Part shown: positions 15,033 to 23,535 of the stretch, piece after piece
Layout: each line of letters opens with the position of its first letter
Numbering within the stretch: position 1 is the first letter of the stretch
From: Clostridia bacterium
GTDB lineage: Bacteria; Bacillota; Clostridia; Christensenellales; Aristaeellaceae
Assembly (NCBI GenBank): GCA_017552615.1
Contig: JAFZPI010000028.1
Span: 78,248 to 142,247, forward strand
DNA: 64,000 bases
Direction: 5' to 3'
Made by a program: the position numbers and the translations under genes
The notes under the pieces: model-generated
What the model saw: only the letters and a program-made list of their open reading frames with translations
Databases searched by the model: none
What the model was told of the DNA's origin: nothing

Positions 15033-16280
15033 TTATTCACCCTGTCCCATCATCGTGTCCGCGCGGTAGACGACCATCAGCAGCGCACCGTCATAGGACG
15101 TGTGGCCCTCGATGCGGATGGGGAAGTCGTAGTCGTTGCGGAAACGTAGGTTCAGCGAGGAGTTGCCGACCGCGGCGTCGACGCCGTGGGGCAGGTACTT
15201 GGCCCCGCTGGGCCCGTGGGGACGGCGGTAGAGAATCGTGACACCCGGGCACTGCATCAGCGCGTTGTACAGCGTGGAGGATACCTGGCAGGTGCCGCCG
15301 CCGTAGCCCAGACCTGTGGTGCCGCCGCTCAGGACGGGGGCCTGCTTGTAGCCGGTGGAGGCATTGTAGGGTCCGACCATGCGGTTGAAGTCAAAGCGTT
15401 CGCCGGGTTGCATGACGCGGGTGAGGCGCTGGCAGGCCACGTCGATGTTCACGAGGCGGTTCAGGTTGGTCTCGGCGGTGGACATCGAGTAGTAGGAAGT
15501 GTAGGCCGCGATGGGCGTGTCGTCGCGGATTGGGGTGTCCGTCGGGGAGACCGGGATCAGGTCGGTCAGCTCTTCCATGCGGATGTAGCCGTAAGTGCGC
15601 CAGTACGGGACCACAGCCCAGCCGTCCTGGATGCGCCAGATCGAGAGCATGGTGCCGGGATTCAGCACGACCCAACAGTCATCCTCGTCGCTCATGGACT
15701 TGCGGACGTGGCACTCGGAAGCGGTCTCGCAGATGTAGGTGGACTTCTGTACGCCGTAGGGCGGGGTGTTCACCGGGTCCACCGGGGTGACATTCGTGAG
15801 CTTTTCGCGCTTGATGTAGCCCAGGGTCTTCTTATAGCGGACGATGCACCAGTTCGCGCCGACGAACAGGACCTCGGCCCGCTGGTCGCCGGAGACGCGG
15901 GTCAGCACCTTGCTCTTGGCTTCCGGGGCGCTGGCATCCGCGACGCGCTCGGAGTAGATCGGTGTGCCGGCGTCGGTCTTGATGATCTTGCAGGTATAGA
16001 GGACGGGCGTGCTGCTTGTGACCTCGCTGAGTTCCATCTCGTGCCAGGTCTCACCGACGACGAACTGCGGCTCTTCGTCCGCTTCGTTGATCTCGTCCAG
16101 GTCGGCCAGGGCTGCCAGTTCCTCATCGGTCAGGGTGCCGATATCTTCCTCGGCCTCGTCGTACTCGCTCCCGGTGTCTTCACCGATGCCGTCCAGATCG
16201 TCCCCGGACTCCGCCAGGGCAGGGACACAGGTAAACAGAATGAGCAGAGCCAGCATAAGGCCAGTCAGTCGCTTCAACAT
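15033..16280 (-). CDS. Secreted VanW family protein with SH3-like repeats
   Basis: A 415-residue exported protein: signal peptide (1-24), an acidic stretch (25-75), two SH3-like segments (about 92-165 and 180-243, each ending G-Y-I-(K/R)-x-E-x-L), then a VanW domain (about 262-410) with the invariant G-G-G-T-C-Q-V-S-S-T-L-Y-N-A (327-340). VanW proteins accompany vancomycin resistance clusters and many Clostridia envelopes, but their reaction is unknown. AAGGAGATG precedes the ATG. Gaps of 13 and 33 bases tie it to its operon neighbours. Confidence 0.9.
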   Translation of the reverse strand: MLKRLTGLMLALLILFTCVPALAESGDDLDGIGEDTGSEYDEAEEDIGTLTDEELAALADLDEINEADEEPQFVVGETWHEMELSEVTSSTPVLYTCKIIKTDAGTPIYSERVADASAPEAKSKVLTRVSGDQRAEVLFVGANWCIVRYKKTLGYIKREKLTNVTPVDPVNTPPYGVQKSTYICETASECHVRKSMSDEDDCWVVLNPGTMLSIWRIQDGWAVVPYWRTYGYIRMEELTDLIPVSPTDTPIRDDTPIAAYTSYYSMSTAETNLNRLVNIDVACQRLTRVMQPGERFDFNRMVGPYNASTGYKQAPVLSGGTTGLGYGGGTCQVSSTLYNALMQCPGVTILYRRPHGPSGAKYLPHGVDAAVGNSSLNLRFRNDYDFPIRIEGHTSYDGALLMVVYRADTMMGQGE

Positions 16281-16293
16281 TCAGGGCATCTCC

Positions 16294-16521
16294 TTAGTTT
16301 GCTTCATTGGGGTCAACGATGACCGTCGGCGGTCCCTGGGATATCAGCTTTTTCCGCCGTTTGAGGAAGGTCTCGCGGTCAAGCATCACGACGCGACCGC
16401 AGCCGGAACAGCGCATTTTGATGTCCGCGCCGATGCGGGTGACGGTCCATTCGCTGCTGCCGCAGGGGTGCTGCTTGCGGGTCTGCACTACATCGCCGAT
16501 CCGGATCTCCTCTACAGTCAA
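16294..16521 (-). CDS. DUF951 family protein
   Basis: A small protein (75 residues from TTG 16521) with the DUF951 pattern: I-R-I-G-D-V-V, K-Q-H-P-C-G-S-S-E-W-T-V, R-I-G-A-D-I-K-M-R-C-S-G-C-G and R-V-V-M-L. Three Cys (one in C-G-S, two in C-x-x-C) suggest a metal site. DUF951 is a small beta protein of Bacillota with unknown role. I prefer TTG 16521 because GAGGGGGTGAAC lies before it and family members start close to I-R-x-G-D; an ATG at 16557 without a ribosome site is the alternative. Confidence 0.78.
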   Translation of the reverse strand: MTVEEIRIGDVVQTRKQHPCGSSEWTVTRIGADIKMRCSGCGRVVMLDRETFLKRRKKLISQGPPTVIVDPNEAN

Positions 16522-16560
16522 GCCGTTCACCCCCTCGTTCAGATGCCATGATACCATCAA

Positions 16561-17427
16561 TCAGGCCAGAATGCAAGCGGAATCCAAGGTTTTACAAGCC
16601 AATGCCTTCGGCCAGCGCAAACGGATCTGCGAGAGCGCGTCGTCCCTCTCCGCAGCATCCCGGAACACTCCGAACACCGCTGAACCGCTCCCGGACATTT
16701 GCGCACACACAGCCCCGCAGCCAAAGAGCGCCTCGATTGCTTCCCCGATCGCTGGCTGCATCCCGATGCTCACCGCTTCGAGTGCATTCCCCGGCCTGCG
16801 GGGAAGAATTCCCGGGTCATTTGCCTTCATGGCGGCAAGGAGCCTTTCCGTCTCTGGCCTGTTATGCTCTCCCGCTTCCCGCCAGGCCCTGAAGACCAAT
16901 CCGGTCGAGAGCCCTCCGCAGGGCTGGAGCACGATCAGCGGCCATTCCCGCGCGTGGGGCAGAGGTGTGATCGTTTCCCCGATCCCCTCGACCCGGCAAA
17001 GACCTCCGTTCAGGCAGTAGGGAACATCCGCGCCGATTTTCAGACCGAGTGTTTCCAGTTGCGCTCCAGTCAAACCAAGATTCCAGAGCTGATTCAATCC
17101 GATGAGTGCAGCCGCCGCGTCAGAGGACCCGCCGCCGAGACCTGCCTGGGAGGGGATGCGTTTGGCAAGGCGAAGGGCAGCCCCGGTCGGAACCCCGTAT
17201 GTTTCCTTCAGCAGATGCGCGGCGCGCATGATGATATTGCGCTCATCCGTCGGGATATCGGACGAACCCCCTTCGACAGACAACGAAAGCGTATCGCTCG
17301 CTTCGAATTCAAGCGTGTCATGCAGTGATATGGGCTGCATGATCATGGACAGCAGGTGGTAGCCGTCCTTGCGCTGGCCGAGGATATCAAGGGTCCAGTT
17401 GATCTTGGCGTGGGCGGAAAGGCGCAT
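16561..17427 (-). CDS. ispE: 4-diphosphocytidyl-2-C-methyl-D-erythritol kinase
   Basis: A 288-residue GHMP kinase of the MEP isoprenoid pathway that phosphorylates CDP-methylerythritol. A-K-I-N (7-10) provides the substrate Lys, P-S-Q-A-G-L-G-G-G-S-S-D-A-A (92-105) the ATP loop, and I-G-A-D-V-P the catalytic D134; M-S-G-S-G-S-A-V-F-G closes the fold. The start at 17427 follows AGAAAGAAGGA and matches the family N-terminus. It is the first gene of the minus-strand operon running to 12652, so isoprenoid supply is transcribed with wall genes. Confidence 0.94.
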   Translation of the reverse strand: MRLSAHAKINWTLDILGQRKDGYHLLSMIMQPISLHDTLEFEASDTLSLSVEGGSSDIPTDERNIIMRAAHLLKETYGVPTGAALRLAKRIPSQAGLGGGSSDAAAALIGLNQLWNLGLTGAQLETLGLKIGADVPYCLNGGLCRVEGIGETITPLPHAREWPLIVLQPCGGLSTGLVFRAWREAGEHNRPETERLLAAMKANDPGILPRRPGNALEAVSIGMQPAIGEAIEALFGCGAVCAQMSGSGSAVFGVFRDAAERDDALSQIRLRWPKALACKTLDSACILA

Positions 17428-17461
17428 GGAGGTCCTTCTTTCTTCAGGACTGTCCAGTTTG

Positions 17462-17583
17462 TTTACCTCATCCACCACCGCCTGCGGCGGCGGTCCCCCT
17501 TCCCCTGAAGGGGAAGGCTTCTGGCTACTTTTCTTGCCTTCCCCTTTAGGGGAAGGTGCCTCCGCAGAGGCAGATGAGGTTAA
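17462..17583. repeat. Palindromic miniature repeat element
   Basis: The two ends are inverted copies (TTTACCTCATC and GATGAGGTTAA). Inside lie two hairpins, CCTTCCCCTGAAGGGGAAGG at 17498-17517 and a near-copy at 17537-17556. The left arm resembles the reverse complement of the right arm over about 50 bases, with GC-rich insertions. No ORF of its own. It fills the space between the divergent ispE and DUF1934 genes and is best read as a MITE- or REPIN-like element. Confidence 0.65.
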
Positions 17584-17609
17584 CCTGGAGGTCAGTTCCC
17601 CTGTTTTTC

Positions 17610-17639
17610 TTTACATACCTGCAAACAGTGTGCTATACT
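17610..17639 (+). promoter_or_regulatory. Promoter of the DUF1934 gene
   Basis: TTTACA, 18 bases, TATACT, 21 bases before the GTG at 17660. It lies just right of the palindromic element. Confidence 0.55.
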
Positions 17640-17659
17640 CATTGCAGGAGGATGAGATC

Positions 17660-18109
17660 GTGGAAGAATGGCGGCGGGCAATGATCCGCGTGGAGAGCGA
17701 ATCGGAAGGCGAGCGGATGGACATTTCCGTGACGGGGGAGGCTCTGGTGACAGAGGGAAGTGTTCGCCTGCGCTGGACCGAGCGGCTGGAAGAGGACAGC
17801 GGTTTTTCGCAGGAGACGCGCGCGGCACTCCAGGCCCGGGACGGTCACGCAATGATGCAGCGGAAGGGCTCCTATGCCGTGAGCATGGTCTTTGCCCCGG
17901 GAGAATCGCATGAGACGGTGTACCGCACCCCCTACGGGGAACTCCCGGTTGCTGTCCGTGCGGAAACGGTGCGGCTTACAATGCCTTTGAACGCAGAAGG
18001 CGGTGAAATCTTTCTCGCGTACAGCCTGCAGATTCAGGGCGGTGCGGAGGATCAGCGCCGGATGAGACTGACCTGGAGGTGGGCGGATGCTGACCCGGGC
18101 GCGGACTGA
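17660..18109 (+). CDS. DUF1934 (YwiB-like) beta-barrel protein
   Basis: A 149-residue calycin-like protein of the DUF1934/YwiB family: I-R-V-E-S-E-S-E-G-E-R-M, V-R-L-R-W-T-E-R-L-E-E, S-M-V-F-A-P-G and T-P-Y-G-E-L-P-V-A-V-R. YwiB often precedes argS in Bacillota; argS is not here. The GTG at 17660 is chosen because GCAGGAGGATGA precedes it and the promoter lies immediately upstream; earlier in-frame starts run through the repeat element. The next gene overlaps it by 23 bases. Confidence 0.82.
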   Translation: MEEWRRAMIRVESESEGERMDISVTGEALVTEGSVRLRWTERLEEDSGFSQETRAALQARDGHAMMQRKGSYAVSMVFAPGESHETVYRTPYGELPVAVRAETVRLTMPLNAEGGEIFLAYSLQIQGGAEDQRRMRLTWRWADADPGAD

Positions 18110-18524
18110 AGCGGCGGAATTGCTGAAAGGGCTTCCGGTCAGCCGTTCTGCGGTGATCCGCCGCGCGATCCCGGATGAGTGGATGCTGGCCTGTGATCTC
18201 CCGCAGTGCGCGGAACCGGAAATTGTTTGTGAGTTTCAGGCAAAAGCTGTTGCAGAAGGCTGGGAAACGGAACTTCGTGACGGCTGGGTCTTGCTGGACA
18301 AGACAGAACTCCTGACCATGCCGGAAATTCCCATATCCTACCCGGACGGGGAAATGGGCTGTGTTCTCTCCCTGATTTCCCGTCATCCGGAATTCCTGAA
18401 AGGGGAATCTCTCCTCAGAAACCTCGCCAAAGCCACAGAACTCTCCTCGACAGCCGCCGAAATCATCTTCAAGAAACTTCATGCCGAACTAGCAACCAGG
18501 CTCCGACAAACTCCCCGTACCTGA
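18087..18524 (+). CDS. Hypothetical protein coupled to DUF1934 gene
   Basis: A 145-residue soluble protein, mostly helical by composition, overlapping the DUF1934 gene by 23 bases with GAGGTGGGCGG before its ATG. It has two Cys in C-D-L-P-Q-C and a C-terminal run of charged helices; no signal peptide or membrane segment. I recognise no family. The overlap implies co-translation. Confidence 0.65.
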   Translation: MLTRARTEAAELLKGLPVSRSAVIRRAIPDEWMLACDLPQCAEPEIVCEFQAKAVAEGWETELRDGWVLLDKTELLTMPEIPISYPDGEMGCVLSLISRHPEFLKGESLLRNLAKATELSSTAAEIIFKKLHAELATRLRQTPRT

Positions 18525-18529
18525 TTCCT

Positions 18530-18575
18530 CACACTACTCACTACTCTCTACTCACTATACCCTATTCCCTATGCC
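18530..18575. repeat. Low-complexity CTCACTA-type tract
   Basis: About 45 bases made almost only of C, T and A in variants of ACTCACTA and CCCTATTCC, between the hypothetical gene and the next ribosome site. Nothing else is seen in it. Confidence 0.5.
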
Positions 18576-18597
18576 TTATCAAGAAAGGAGCTTCCCC

Positions 18598-19251
18598 ATG
18601 ATCATCGAATGCATCGGCCACGCGGAATTCCTGATCGAACTGGCGGACGGTTACCGCATTGTTACGGATCCCTATGACGCTTCCACGGGCTACCCGGTTT
18701 TCGACCTGAAGGCTGACGCGGTGCTGGTGAGCCACGGACATCACGACCACAACGCCGTGGAGAATGTAAAGGGCTGGACTGTGAAGATCGACCGGCCTGG
18801 CACCTATACCCAGTCCAAGGATGTGACGGTCGAGGCGATCCCCTGCTTCCATGATAATGAAAAGGGCGCCAAGCGCGGGAGCAACCTGATCTTCGTTCTG
18901 AAAGCCGAAGGCCTGACCGTCGCGCATCTGGGTGACCTCGGCCACCTGCCGGACGCAGTACTCGCGGAGAAAGTCGGCCCCGTGGACATCCTCATGATTC
19001 CCGTGGGCGGGTTCTTCACGATCGACGCGGACACAGCGGTGGATGTCGTCCGCATGCTCAAGGCCCGGGTCGTGCTCCCGATGCACTTCCGCACGGAGGT
19101 CAACGAGGGCTGGCCGATCGCCCCGGTGGACGGCTTCCTTCAGGCGATGGGGACGCCGCAGGCCGAGACCCTGCGCCTGCTCCGTGTCACGAAGGAAGAC
19201 CTGTCCCTGCAGCCGCACGTAGCGGTCATGGAGCGGCGCAAGGCCGAATGA
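18598..19251 (+). CDS. Metallo-beta-lactamase-fold hydrolase (UPF0173/YtkL-like)
   Basis: A 217-residue cytoplasmic MBL-fold protein. The metal site S-H-G-H-H-D-H (about 49-55) is intact, with later ligands in C-F-H-D, H-L-G-D-L-G-H and M-H-F. The layout I-x-C-I-G-H-A-E-F-L-I-E at the start is that of the UPF0173 group, whose substrates are not settled. The ATG at 18598 follows AAAGGAG. It is monocistronic and ends before a convergent gene. Confidence 0.85.
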   Translation: MIIECIGHAEFLIELADGYRIVTDPYDASTGYPVFDLKADAVLVSHGHHDHNAVENVKGWTVKIDRPGTYTQSKDVTVEAIPCFHDNEKGAKRGSNLIFVLKAEGLTVAHLGDLGHLPDAVLAEKVGPVDILMIPVGGFFTIDADTAVDVVRMLKARVVLPMHFRTEVNEGWPIAPVDGFLQAMGTPQAETLRLLRVTKEDLSLQPHVAVMERRKAE

Positions 19252-19317
19252 GGGATTCCCGGGTACAGCGCAAGCCGCCATCCTGCCGGATGACGGCTTT
19301 TCACGTACTGTGGTTCT

Positions 19318-21171
19318 TTAATGGTCATAGGAGTAGCGGACCTCCAGCTTGGGCATGCTGTCGTATTTGCCGGAGACATCCGCGTAAAGGCGGTAGTAGT
19401 TGCCTTTTTCCCAGACCATCTTCGTATGGTTTTCGATGACCACCGGCTGGCTTTGGCCGTCGGCGGAGGTATTGATGACGGCGATCTGCGGCTTGTCGGA
19501 GATGATCTCCCGGATGATGCCCTTGACCTCGTAGCCCCGGGATTCGTTGGCGCGCACGTCAAGGTTGGAAACCAGCTCGTTGTAACCGCCGTCCTGCAGG
19601 GTCCAGACATGTTTCGTGTATACGTCCACGTTGGGCACATAGTAAATCGTGTATTCGATGACCGAGGTCTTCTTGCCTGGATAGGAGGACTCGATGTGTA
19701 CGATGTTGTCGCCGTATTTCTCGAACACGGCGTAGAAGCTGAATTCACCCTTGGTGGCCAGGTTCGTGATATCCAAATCCGTGAAAGGAGACTTCACGTC
19801 CACGGTGGCGCCGGGGAGGGTCGTACAGGAAATTTGGAGCTGTTTGAGCGTGGTCGAGGTGTAGGTGTCCGCAGCCAGGTCGAGGGGGATCTCCTGCTTT
19901 TCGCGGTACAGGACGATGTTCAGGGTGTTGTCGCGGCAATACTGGCTGCGGCAGGTGAGGGTGAAGACGTTGTCGCCCACGGGCTGCACGTTGGCGTTGT
20001 AGGAAACGACGCCGGTTTCATAGTTGACGGTATCGGAGATATCCAGTCCGTTCATCTTGACCACGGAACCCGGGCGCACGACGAATTCCATCGTGTACAT
20101 CGTCGAGGCCACATTGGTCCGCAGGCCGTCCGGGGTCACCAGGGTGATGGGGCTCAGCGGGATCTCGATTTCATAACGGATCGGGTCCATGGCTTCCTGC
20201 CGCCCGCTGGTTGTGGTGAGGTACGGCGTCAGGGTGATCTCCATCGTGGGATCGGTGATGCTCTCCAGACTGTCGTACCAGGTATGGTCCTGGATCTGGA
20301 TGGTGGCGTAGCCGCCGGTGACTTCATAGGTGGAGTAGAGCTCGCGGATGAAGATCCGTTGGCCGTCTTCGCCGGGGATCTGGATCGTGTGTGCTGCCAG
20401 GTCGTCCATCATGGTCGCGCTGATCAGCACGCCGGAGCCAGCGCTGTTGCTGTTCCGGTTCAGCGGGCGGATGATGCCGAACAGGCCGTTGTCCCCGAGC
20501 ACGCCCGTCAGGGCGAGGATCACCGCGATCACCACGGTCAGCACTAAGGCGGAAGAGACGCCAATGCAGACGGCACCGAGCTGGCGCATGAAACGCTCGC
20601 GGGGCAGGGGCGGCGGCACGGCGCGGCTCTCGTCGCGTGTGCGCCAGCTGTAGGCGTATTGTTCCTGTTCCTGCCAGAGGGGATCTTCCCGCAGGGTGTT
20701 GCCCCATTCCGCCCCGGTATCGGCCCGCAGGTCCGTGAGCACGGCGGTGCGGCTGTCGTTGGCCGGGCGGGCGTCCTTCTGGGCAAAGCGTGTCGCGGGC
20801 TTGACGGGGTCGTCCTCCATCTGCCAGAAGGTGTCGGCGCCTTCGCTTCCGCGGATGTCCAGGCCGCGGTTCGCGGCCTTGCGGTAAGCGGTCCGTCCGC
20901 GCAGGCCCCGCAGGCGGGAACTGCCGGCCGTTTTGCGGGTTTTCAGGTCCGCCATTTCCTCCGCCAGCTGGTCCCGGGCATCGGTTTCCGCGTCGCTCTC
21001 CCCGTGCTCGTCCATACGGAAATAAGCCGTTCCGTGTTCGCCGTCCTTCAGGCGGCTCTTCCAGGACGGCTCAGCGTCCGCCGGACGTTCCTCCGGCCAG
21101 AGCTCCGCGCCGCATTGCAGGCAGCGCGGATTCGTATCGCGGTTCCATTGGCCGCAGACGGGACACTTCAT
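19318..21171 (-). CDS. Zinc-ribbon membrane protein with large extracytoplasmic part
   Basis: A 617-residue protein. An N-terminal zinc ribbon has C3-x-x-C6 and C17-x-x-C20. A charged cytoplasmic linker (about 25-190) follows, then one membrane helix (about 195-225), then about 390 residues outside the cell made of beta-sandwich-like repeats (V-T-P-D-G-L-R-T-N, T-L-T-C-R-S-Q-Y-C, L-P-G-A-T-V-D-V) with bacterial-Ig character. No enzyme motif. It follows the LCP gene by 41 bases behind GAGGAGAAG, so both are likely one envelope operon. Zinc-ribbon plus TM proteins are frequent in Clostridia but functionally undefined. Confidence 0.75.
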   Translation of the reverse strand: MKCPVCGQWNRDTNPRCLQCGAELWPEERPADAEPSWKSRLKDGEHGTAYFRMDEHGESDAETDARDQLAEEMADLKTRKTAGSSRLRGLRGRTAYRKAANRGLDIRGSEGADTFWQMEDDPVKPATRFAQKDARPANDSRTAVLTDLRADTGAEWGNTLREDPLWQEQEQYAYSWRTRDESRAVPPPLPRERFMRQLGAVCIGVSSALVLTVVIAVILALTGVLGDNGLFGIIRPLNRNSNSAGSGVLISATMMDDLAAHTIQIPGEDGQRIFIRELYSTYEVTGGYATIQIQDHTWYDSLESITDPTMEITLTPYLTTTSGRQEAMDPIRYEIEIPLSPITLVTPDGLRTNVASTMYTMEFVVRPGSVVKMNGLDISDTVNYETGVVSYNANVQPVGDNVFTLTCRSQYCRDNTLNIVLYREKQEIPLDLAADTYTSTTLKQLQISCTTLPGATVDVKSPFTDLDITNLATKGEFSFYAVFEKYGDNIVHIESSYPGKKTSVIEYTIYYVPNVDVYTKHVWTLQDGGYNELVSNLDVRANESRGYEVKGIIREIISDKPQIAVINTSADGQSQPVVIENHTKMVWEKGNYYRLYADVSGKYDSMPKLEVRYSYDH

Positions 21172-21212
21172 GCGGTCTTCTCCTCAGCGCATGGGGGTTT
21201 GATCTCAAAAAC

Positions 21213-22184
21213 TCAGAAATCGTCAAACGTCTCGAATTCACCGAATTCATCATCGGCCGTGCTGTTCAGAACAAGGAAGCTGTTCTGCAGGTAGCGGTTC
21301 AGGGAATCGCGGCACATGGCCCAGTCGATCTCCTTCACGCTCATCCCGGCGTAGGTGATCCCGTGATAGGCACCTTCGACCGGCAGGCGCAGTTCCTCGA
21401 TCGTGCAGCCGCGCAGCGTGTATGCCTGCTCCATAGCCGCCAGCATGTCCGTCAGGGACATGTTGGAGAGCGTGGTCTCGGACATGATTACGTTCACCAG
21501 GTCCTGGGCTTTCTCATACGTGATCTCCCGGCACATGTCGGCCAGGGTCGAGAGCACGGTCCGCATGCGCTGGCTCCGCATCAGTTCGCCGCCGTTGTCG
21601 CCCTTGCGGATGCGCATGTAGACGACGGCGGTCCGGCCGCACAGGTGGTATGTGCCGGCCCGGCTGATGATCGGCTCACCCGGGCTGGGCCGGACTTCGT
21701 TGCGCTTCATGTAGGAAGCTTCGTTGGCGGTGAGGGTCACATCCACGCCGCCGAAGTAGTCCACGATGTCGCGGATCTGCCCGAAATTGAAGAGAATGTA
21801 TTTCTCGATCCGGATGCCGAAGTGCGTGCTCAGCACCTGGCAGAGCGCTTCCGGGCTGTAGTTCGCGGCGATATAGGTCACGCGGCCGATCACGCCGTCC
21901 GGACGCTCCACCAGCGCGTCGCGGCTGAGGGTCGTCAGCATGACGCGGTGGGCCCGTGTGTCCAGCGTCACCAGCATGATGCCGTCGGTGTTGCCCAGAT
22001 TCGTGGGCTTGGCGGTCCACTGGTCGACGCAGAGCAGCAGGTAGTGGTGCTGCCCCTCGATCACGGGCGGGAGCTGGTCATAGGGGATGGTGGACACGGG
22101 CTGGGGCTGGGTGTCGGCGGACGCCGCACCGGCGAGCAGCAGCACGGCTGCCAAGCAGCAGAGCGCAAAGATCAATTTCTTCAT
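21213..22184 (-). CDS. LytR-CpsA-Psr (LCP) family protein
   Basis: A 323-residue LCP-domain protein, a family that attaches teichoic acids or polysaccharides from lipid carriers to peptidoglycan. Seen: signal peptide or anchor (1-24), L-L-L-C-V-D near 52, T-D-G-I-M-L-V-T-L-D, L-S-R-D, N-Y-S-P-E-A-L, then F-G-G-V-D-V and Y-M-R-I-R-K-G-D-N-G-G-E-L-M-R-S-Q-R-M. The Arg and Asp residues of the phosphate-lipid site are kept. GACAGGAGAC precedes the ATG. It is transcribed with the zinc-ribbon membrane protein. Confidence 0.88.
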   Translation of the reverse strand: MKKLIFALCCLAAVLLLAGAASADTQPQPVSTIPYDQLPPVIEGQHHYLLLCVDQWTAKPTNLGNTDGIMLVTLDTRAHRVMLTTLSRDALVERPDGVIGRVTYIAANYSPEALCQVLSTHFGIRIEKYILFNFGQIRDIVDYFGGVDVTLTANEASYMKRNEVRPSPGEPIISRAGTYHLCGRTAVVYMRIRKGDNGGELMRSQRMRTVLSTLADMCREITYEKAQDLVNVIMSETTLSNMSLTDMLAAMEQAYTLRGCTIEELRLPVEGAYHGITYAGMSVKEIDWAMCRDSLNRYLQNSFLVLNSTADDEFGEFETFDDF

Positions 22185-22254
22185 GGCGGTCTCCTGTCAG
22201 TCTTGGTGTTGAAATGCGGGTACAGCAACAGACGCGCCGCAGGCCGCATACTCA

Positions 22255-22283
22255 ATTATAACACAGAGCGCACAAAAATGAAA
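22255..22283 (-). promoter_or_regulatory. Promoter of the LCP operon
   Basis: On the minus strand TTTCAT, 17 bases, TATAAT, about 70 bases before the LCP start. Confidence 0.5.
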
Positions 22284-22338
22284 TGCTTTCTTCGCAATTT
22301 TGTCATCTTTTACAAATTTATTGATTCGAGTGGAATGA

Positions 22339-23196
22339 TTATACAGGCTCGACGATCGCGCCTAGGAGTCCCGGACCGGTGTGGATGGCCAGGGCGGGAC
22401 TGACAGGGCTCAGGAAGGAGTCGGCCACGTCGAGGTTGGCGCGGAACTCTTCGAGGAGCTTCTGTCCGTCTTCCTCCGCGTTGCCGTGGACGATGGCCAG
22501 GCGGACCCGCTGTCCGGCATAGCGCTGGAAGAAGCTGTCGCGCATCGCGGTCAGGGCCTTCGAGAAGCCGCGGGCTTTGACCAGGGTATCATAGATGCCG
22601 TCGTCGTTGACGTAGATCACGGGCTTGATCTGCAGGAGGTTCCCCAGCACGCCTTCCACCAGGCCGATGCGGCCGCCCTTGCGCAGGTATTCCAGCGTGC
22701 GGATGACAAAGGTCCCCAGTTGTTTGCCGCGGCACTTTTTCACCAGGGCGACGGCGTCTTCGACGCTCCCGCCCGAGGCGAGGCATTCGGCGGCGTCCAG
22801 CACCAGCAGGCCTTCGCCGGCGGAGAGGGTCAGGGTGTCCACGACCTGGACCGGGAAGGGCGCGAAGTCTTCTGCCACAATGGTGGCCATATTGTAGGTC
22901 CCGGAGAGGCCCGAGGAGATCGAGAGATGAAGGATGCGGTCCGCGCTGTCCTCCATGGCCTGCCGGTAGATTGCCGCCACATCCCCGGGCAGGGGGAGGG
23001 AGGTCTTTGGCAGCTCCGTCTCCATGATTTCATAAAGCCGGGTCGGGTTGATCTCCAGCCGGTCGCGGAACTCGCCCTTTGAGGTCGAGACCCGCAGGGG
23101 GATGGGCCGGATGTCGTAGGCCTGGAGCTGTTCGTCGCTCAGGTCACAGGCCGTATCGCACACAAGCGCCACGCGCTCGCCGTTGACGTCAAACAT
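22339..23196 (-). CDS. DegV family fatty-acid-binding protein
   Basis: A 285-residue DegV protein; the family binds fatty acids (FakB-like) and presents them to the FakA kinase for phospholipid synthesis. V-C-D-T-A-C-D-L-S opens the fold, S-S-G-L-S-G-T-Y-N and T-L-S-A-G-E-G line the ligand site, and E-Y-L-R-K-G-G-R-I-G is conserved. The start at 23196 is used because GAAAGGAGG lies just before it (inside the longer ATG frame at 23214). It follows the small membrane protein gene by 36 bases. Confidence 0.88.
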   Translation of the reverse strand: MFDVNGERVALVCDTACDLSDEQLQAYDIRPIPLRVSTSKGEFRDRLEINPTRLYEIMETELPKTSLPLPGDVAAIYRQAMEDSADRILHLSISSGLSGTYNMATIVAEDFAPFPVQVVDTLTLSAGEGLLVLDAAECLASGGSVEDAVALVKKCRGKQLGTFVIRTLEYLRKGGRIGLVEGVLGNLLQIKPVIYVNDDGIYDTLVKARGFSKALTAMRDSFFQRYAGQRVRLAIVHGNAEEDGQKLLEEFRANLDVADSFLSPVSPALAIHTGPGLLGAIVEPV

Positions 23197-23232
23197 GGCA
23201 CGGCCTCCTTTCATACATCAATGGGCCGGCGG

Positions 23233-23535
23233 TCATTTCCGCGCCTTTTTCTCGAACAGCCAGGTGGCACCCGACCGGCCGAGGCGCAGCAGAAGAACGC
23301 TGGTGAGGAGATAAAGCCCCACGATGATCACCAGTTCGACCAGGATCGCGGGGAATGAAGTCGGGTCCGGGAAGAGCAGGTGACCGATCAGGACGGCGGG
23401 GATGCAGCAGAACAGCAGCTGCAGCCACAGGTATCCCAGGCTGATCATGTGTCGCTTTCCCTTCTCGTCTGTCATATACAGGCCCTTCAGGAGCGAGAAT
23501 TCGACCTTGGGTTGCTTCGGTGCGGTGTTTTTCAT
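23233..23535 (-). CDS. Small membrane protein
   Basis: A 100-residue protein with two or three membrane helices (about 34-55 and 62-83) and basic ends. No family recognised. It overlaps the upstream Mrp gene by 4 bases (ATGA), indicating translational coupling. Confidence 0.65.
   Translation of the reverse strand: MKNTAPKQPKVEFSLLKGLYMTDEKGKRHMISLGYLWLQLLFCCIPAVLIGHLLFPDPTSFPAILVELVIIVGLYLLTSVLLLRLGRSGATWLFEKKARK

Noticed and set aside
17369-17659. N-terminal extension of the DUF1934 frame
   Set aside because: It would run through ispE and the palindromic repeat and begin before the promoter; GTG 17660 has the ribosome site.
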